Part shown: positions 14,586 to 16,643 of the stretch, piece after piece | Layout: each line of letters starts with the position of its first letter | Numbering within the stretch: the first letter of the stretch is position 1 | NCBI GenBank assembly: GCA_964555925.1 | Contig: CAZKUJ010000014.1 | Coordinates: 1-16,643 of the forward strand | Length of the DNA: 16,643 nucleotides | Reading direction: 5' to 3' | Origin: ASMP01 sp964555925 | GTDB lineage: Archaea; Nanobdellota; Nanobdellia; Pacearchaeales; GW2011-AR1 | Notes under the pieces: model-generated | Told to the model about the DNA's origin: nothing | Databases searched by the model: none | The model's input: only the letters and a program-made list of their open reading frames with translations | Program-made: the position numbers and the translations under genes

Positions 14586-15467
14586 ATGGATACTGAAGAA
14601 AAACTTAAAGAAAAGGTTGAAAAAGAAAATTTAGAAAAATCCAAAAAAATTTCTGAAAAGAAAGAGAAAAAATCCGAGAAAATTGCAGAAGCCGAATCCC
14701 TTCCAAAAGAAAAAAGCCTTGAAGAAAAGAAAAAAGCCCTCTTAAAGAAAGCAGAAGAGCTTCTAAAGAAAATAGATAAGACAAAAACAGAAGATCTTAA
14801 AGAAAAAGTCAAAATAGAAAAAAAAGAGATGTTGATTCCTCTTGAAAATTATGTTAAAGCAGGAATTTATCTTGGAACAAGAGTTGTAACTCCTGATATG
14901 AGGCAATTTGTTTATAGGAGGCGTGCAGACGGGCTTGCCATTTTAAATACAGATTTAATTGATAAAAAACTTAGAGAAGGAATAGAATTTCTTTCAAAAT
15001 TTGCCCCTGAAGACATAATTCTTGTTTGTAAAAGAGAGGTCGGATGGAAAGCTGCGAAAAAATTCGGTGAGATTGCCGGTATAAGAGTCTTCACAAAAAA
15101 ATATCCTGCAGGAATTCTTACAAATAAACAACTTCCTGATTTTTTTGAAAATGAATTAACAATGATTACTGATTCTTGGGTTGATAAAAACGCATTAAAT
15201 GATACTCTAAAAGTAAATAAAAAAGTCTTCATGATTTGCGATACAAATAATTTTTTTAGGGGTGCAAATCAATTTATTCTAGGAAACAACAAAAGCCCAA
15301 GAAGTCTTGGACTTATCTTTTATCTTTTGGCTCAAGGTTATTGCAAAAAAAGAGGAATTAAAGCAGAAATTCCTGACCTTGAATGGTGGACAGGAGAGTT
15401 AGAAGAGCAAGGAAAAGAAGTTCGACAAATTCCTCAAAAAAGAAGTAATAAAAAATTTAAATTTTAA
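14586..15467 (+). CDS. rps2: 30S ribosomal protein S2 with charged N-terminal extension
   Basis: A 293-residue protein. The S2 (uS2) core starts near residue 82 with LIPLENYVKAGIYLGTRV and continues through VYRRRADGLAILNTDLI, KFGEIAGIRVFTKKYPAGILTN, and the C-terminal FYLLAQGYCKKRGI. It joins the small-subunit head-body junction. Archaeal S2 is typically about 200-240 residues; residues 1-80 here are an added segment made almost wholly of Lys and Glu with spaced Leu/Ile (for example ALLKKAEELLKKID at 51-64), likely helical or coiled-coil. A TATA box 24-25 bases before this ATG supports the long start over an internal one. The last 11 bases run convergently into the 3'-phosphoesterase gene. 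Confidence 0.93.
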   Translation: MDTEEKLKEKVEKENLEKSKKISEKKEKKSEKIAEAESLPKEKSLEEKKKALLKKAEELLKKIDKTKTEDLKEKVKIEKKEMLIPLENYVKAGIYLGTRVVTPDMRQFVYRRRADGLAILNTDLIDKKLREGIEFLSKFAPEDIILVCKREVGWKAAKKFGEIAGIRVFTKKYPAGILTNKQLPDFFENELTMITDSWVDKNALNDTLKVNKKVFMICDTNNFFRGANQFILGNNKSPRSLGLIFYLLAQGYCKKRGIKAEIPDLEWWTGELEEQGKEVRQIPQKRSNKKFKF

Positions 15468-15903
15468 ACCACAACCAACTTTTCTCAGGCTTACTTCCAT
15501 AAGTTACCTTAACAAGAACATAATTTCCTTTAAGTTTTTTTCCGTGAAGAACAAATTCAATTTTCTTGCTGTTCCAAAATTTTAATTCATAAGTTCCCTT
15601 ATCCCAAATTTTCACAATTCCTTTTCCATATCCTTGTTTTATTTCGCCTTGAAATTTTGCATATTCTAAAGGATGATTTTCAACCTGAATTGCAAGTCTT
15701 TTTACATTTTTTACCTTCGGTGGTTCTTTTGGAATTGCCCAGCTTTTTAGAACTTTATTTCTTTGAAGACGAAGGTCCCAATGCAGATGTGATGCATGAT
15801 GCTTATGAATTACAAAAATTAATTTTTTAGTTTTAGAAATTTTTGGTTTTGGTTCTGGTGTTTTTTTAAAATTTCTTTTGGTTTTGTATTGGGAAAGAGA
15901 CAT
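15457..15903 (-). CDS. Stand-alone DNA ligase D-type 3'-phosphoesterase
   Basis: A 148-residue protein matching the LigD 3'-phosphoesterase (PE) domain alone, with no ligase or polymerase domain. Aligning by eye to bacterial LigD PE, the metal and catalytic residues are all kept: H35, H41, D43 and R45 in HKHHASHLHWDLRL (33-46) and H77 in VENHPLEYA. They are followed by LKSWAIPKEPP and the GYGKGIVKIWDKGTYE strand. Residues 1-27 are basic and probably disordered. PE enzymes remove 3'-terminal phosphates and ribonucleotides from DNA ends before repair synthesis and ligation; free-standing archaeal versions are known. The gene converges on rps2 with an 11-base overlap, and its ATG lies 26-27 bases from a TATA element shared with the next gene. 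No Ku or ligase is in the window. Confidence 0.92.
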   Translation of the reverse strand: MSLSQYKTKRNFKKTPEPKPKISKTKKLIFVIHKHHASHLHWDLRLQRNKVLKSWAIPKEPPKVKNVKRLAIQVENHPLEYAKFQGEIKQGYGKGIVKIWDKGTYELKFWNSKKIEFVLHGKKLKGNYVLVKVTYGSKPEKSWLWFKI

Positions 15904-15924
15904 ATATTTTTTAAGATACTTAAT

Positions 15925-15939
15925 CTTATAAATATTAAG
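15925..15939. promoter_or_regulatory. Shared divergent TATA element for the phosphoesterase gene and the 106-residue gene
   Basis: CTTATAAATATTAAG reads as a TATA box in both directions. On the plus strand CTTATAAAT is centred 26 bases before the ATG at 15955; on the minus strand TTTATA is centred about 27 bases before the ATG at 15903. Both transcripts would be leaderless. Only 51 bases separate the two start codons, so there is no room for two independent promoters. Confidence 0.55.
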
Positions 15940-15954
15940 ATTGATATTTTAGAC

Positions 15955-16275
15955 ATGCTCAACTCGTCAATGCTTTATCCAGAATATGAAGTAGCAGTCT
16001 ATTCTGTTATTCAAGAATATAGATATTTGCAAGAATTAAATCCACGACATGAATTATTAAGTTTAGTAAGGGATGTTGGTTGTAATAGATTTAAAATAAC
16101 AAAAGAGTTTTCTAAAAAATATGATAAAAGAGACGGTATGAGGGGTCTTGAGCATCGTATTCATCTTCTACAGAATTATCGAGAAAGTCTTAGAAATGCG
16201 GCAATTCAAGAAAATGATGCTTTATGTAAAGAAGAAGAGAAAATTTTGAGAATTATTAACGAAAAGAATAAGTAA
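15955..16275 (+). CDS. Hypothetical protein, 106 residues, helical
   Basis: I do not recognise this protein. The ATG at 15955 is chosen because a TATA box lies 26 bases upstream; an earlier in-frame ATG at 15889 would place the start inside the divergent phosphoesterase gene. The product begins MLNSSMLYPEYEVAVYS, is rich in Glu, Arg, Leu and Asn, and looks mostly helical, with a heptad-like C-terminal part (residues 65-106). It has two cysteines, at residue 44 (DVGCNR) and near 91, no signal peptide and no membrane segment. The middle (CNRFKITKEFSKKYDKRDG) is basic and could contact nucleic acid, but there is no diagnostic motif. It sits between the phosphoesterase and the 16S leader with no obvious operon partner. 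Confidence 0.6.
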   Translation: MLNSSMLYPEYEVAVYSVIQEYRYLQELNPRHELLSLVRDVGCNRFKITKEFSKKYDKRDGMRGLEHRIHLLQNYRESLRNAAIQENDALCKEEEKILRIINEKNK

Positions 16276-16287
16276 AAAATTAAAAAT

Positions 16288-16303
16288 ATTTTATTTATTT
16301 TTT
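16288..16303 (+). terminator. T-rich candidate terminator after the 106-residue gene
   Basis: ATTTTATTTATTTTTT begins 13 bases after the stop codon and ends in a T tract, as in archaeal U-tract terminators. It is followed by an inverted repeat (16304-16360). This is a composition-based call. Confidence 0.35.
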
Positions 16304-16388
16304 GGGATTTCGTTTATAAGAGAAATTAAAGATTACAAAATAAAAAGAAATACAAATCCCGACGAAAAAAATTAAAAAAAACTACGAA

Positions 16389-16400
16389 ACATTTATAAAT
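16389..16400 (+). promoter_or_regulatory. TATA box of the 16S rRNA promoter
   Basis: ACATTTATAAAT, preceded by an A/G-rich stretch (AACTACGAA) that could serve as a BRE, predicts a start near 16420-16422. That is just where the leader hairpin begins, about 190 bases before mature 16S. A second weaker TATA-like sequence at 16310-16319 could be an additional promoter. Confidence 0.5.
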
Positions 16401-16422
16401 CTAAATATTTCTAAGGTTATGT

Positions 16423-16507
16423 TAACTAAGATGAGTGCCTTAAAAATGTGCATAGCATACTTGAATTGCATTAAGGTATGAAGTATGTAGAAGCAGTCAC
16501 TTAGTTA
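16423..16507 (+). other. Hairpin in the 16S rRNA leader
   Basis: TAACTAAG (16423-16430) pairs with CTTAGTTA (16500-16507). After one bulged A, the stem continues with TGA-G-TGC (16432-16438) against GCA-G-TCA (16493-16499) with a single G-G mismatch, for about 14 pairs in all. Inside, GCATACTT (16455-16462) pairs with AAGTATGT (16481-16488). An alternative pairing of TGCCTTAA (16436-16443) with TTAAGGTA (16471-16478) crosses the inner hairpin, so the two are mutually exclusive or form a pseudoknot. Confidence 0.5.
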
Positions 16508-16542
16508 TTTTTCTTAAAATACTTTAGAAGAATGGTTCTTAA

Positions 16543-16558
16543 TGGAATGTAAATTCCA
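16543..16558 (+). other. GNRA-tetraloop hairpin in the 16S leader
   Basis: TGGAAT (16543-16548) and ATTCCA (16553-16558) form six perfect pairs closed by the loop GTAA, a GNRA tetraloop in RNA. It lies 54 bases before the 16S 5' end, within the expected primary transcript. Confidence 0.5.
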
Positions 16559-16611
16559 CAACGTTTCGTTCAATTCAAATAAATTAGCCAATAGTAGGAG
16601 AAAGCAATTGT

Positions 16612-16643
16612 AAATCCAGTTGATCCTGCTGGCGGCTGCGGCT
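16612..16643 (+). rRNA. 16S ribosomal RNA, 5' end only
   Basis: The final bases contain CCAGTTGATCCTGCTGG, the universal 5' end of archaeal small-subunit rRNA (compare TCCGGTTGATCCTGCCGG). Helix 1 is kept by compensating changes CCAG/CTGG. The bacterial form (AGAGTTTGATCCTGGCTCAG) is excluded. The gene continues beyond the window, and the exact 5' boundary is estimated to within a few bases. Confidence 0.93.

Larger units (their letters stand above)
16276..16611 (+). other. 336-base region upstream of 16S rRNA: promoter and structured leader
   Basis: No gene is visible here. In order it holds a T tract; a 7-base inverted repeat GGGATTT / AAATCCC (16304-16310 and 16354-16360) enclosing a TATA-like CGTTTATAAG; a second TATA box at 16389-16400; a long hairpin at 16423-16507; a six-base-pair hairpin with a GTAA tetraloop (16543-16558); and a small AACG/CGTT hairpin (16560-16570). 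The 3' part should be transcribed as the 5' leader of the rRNA precursor. The leader strand of the pre-16S processing stem should pair with sequence beyond the 16S 3' end, outside the window. Confidence 0.6.

Noticed and set aside
16423..16507. Box C/D guide RNA in the 16S leader
   Set aside because: The terminal stem and an ATGAG after it look suggestive, but a proper box C (RTGATGA) and box D (CTGA) pair is absent: the 3' side reads AGTCA, not CTGA.
1..16643. CRISPR array, insertion sequence, prophage, toxin-antitoxin or tRNA gene
   Set aside because: No spaced direct repeats, transposase or integrase motifs, phage genes, paired small toxin genes or cloverleaf-type sequences were seen on either strand.

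Overview
The window is an AT-rich archaeal chromosome segment, roughly one third GC by eye. It carries proteasome, exosome, SBDS, RNase P, RpoK and Mre11-Rad50 genes, TATA boxes about 26 bases before many start codons, and an archaeal-type 16S rRNA 5' end in the last 31 bases. Compact genes, very short spacers, several trimmed or extended core proteins and a tail-anchored protein of a kind common in small-genome archaea suggest a DPANN lineage (Pacearchaeota/Woesearchaeota-like). That placement is inference; the 16S fragment is too short to settle it.

Layout. From 1 to 7992 every gene is on the minus strand. In order of transcription these are RNase J, a 26-codon small ORF, a tail-anchored membrane protein of unknown role, mre11, rad50, the proteasome beta subunit, and the KH/beta-CASP termination nuclease FttA (aCPSF1). 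FttA lacks only its last few residues at the window edge. A 108-base divergent spacer (7993-8100) switches the direction. From 8101 to 12877 the plus strand carries a variant of the archaeal exosome superoperon: RNase P Pop5, KsgA/Dim1, proteasome alpha, SBDS, Rrp4, Rrp41 and Rrp42. It is followed by rpoK, enolase and rps2, a remnant of the conserved archaeal ribosomal/RNA-polymerase cluster. Next come a minus-strand stand-alone LigD-type 3'-phosphoesterase that overlaps the rps2 3' end, a plus-strand gene of unknown function that appears to share a TATA element with it, and a 336-base region leading into 16S rRNA.

How the genes fit together. Most of the window is RNA and protein turnover: 3'-5' decay (Rrp4/41/42), 5'-3' decay (RNase J), transcription termination and 3'-end cleavage (FttA), tRNA 5' maturation (Pop5), 16S modification (KsgA), large-subunit maturation (SBDS), and both 20S proteasome subunits. 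A second theme is DNA-end processing: Mre11-Rad50 and the 3'-phosphoesterase.

No mobile element, CRISPR array or tRNA is visible, and I do not see a clearly new multi-gene system. The least explained items are the small ORF plus tail-anchored protein pair, the divergent enolase, the insertion in the Rrp41 active-site loop, the charged extensions on RpoK and S2, the shared leaderless promoter, and the structured 16S leader.
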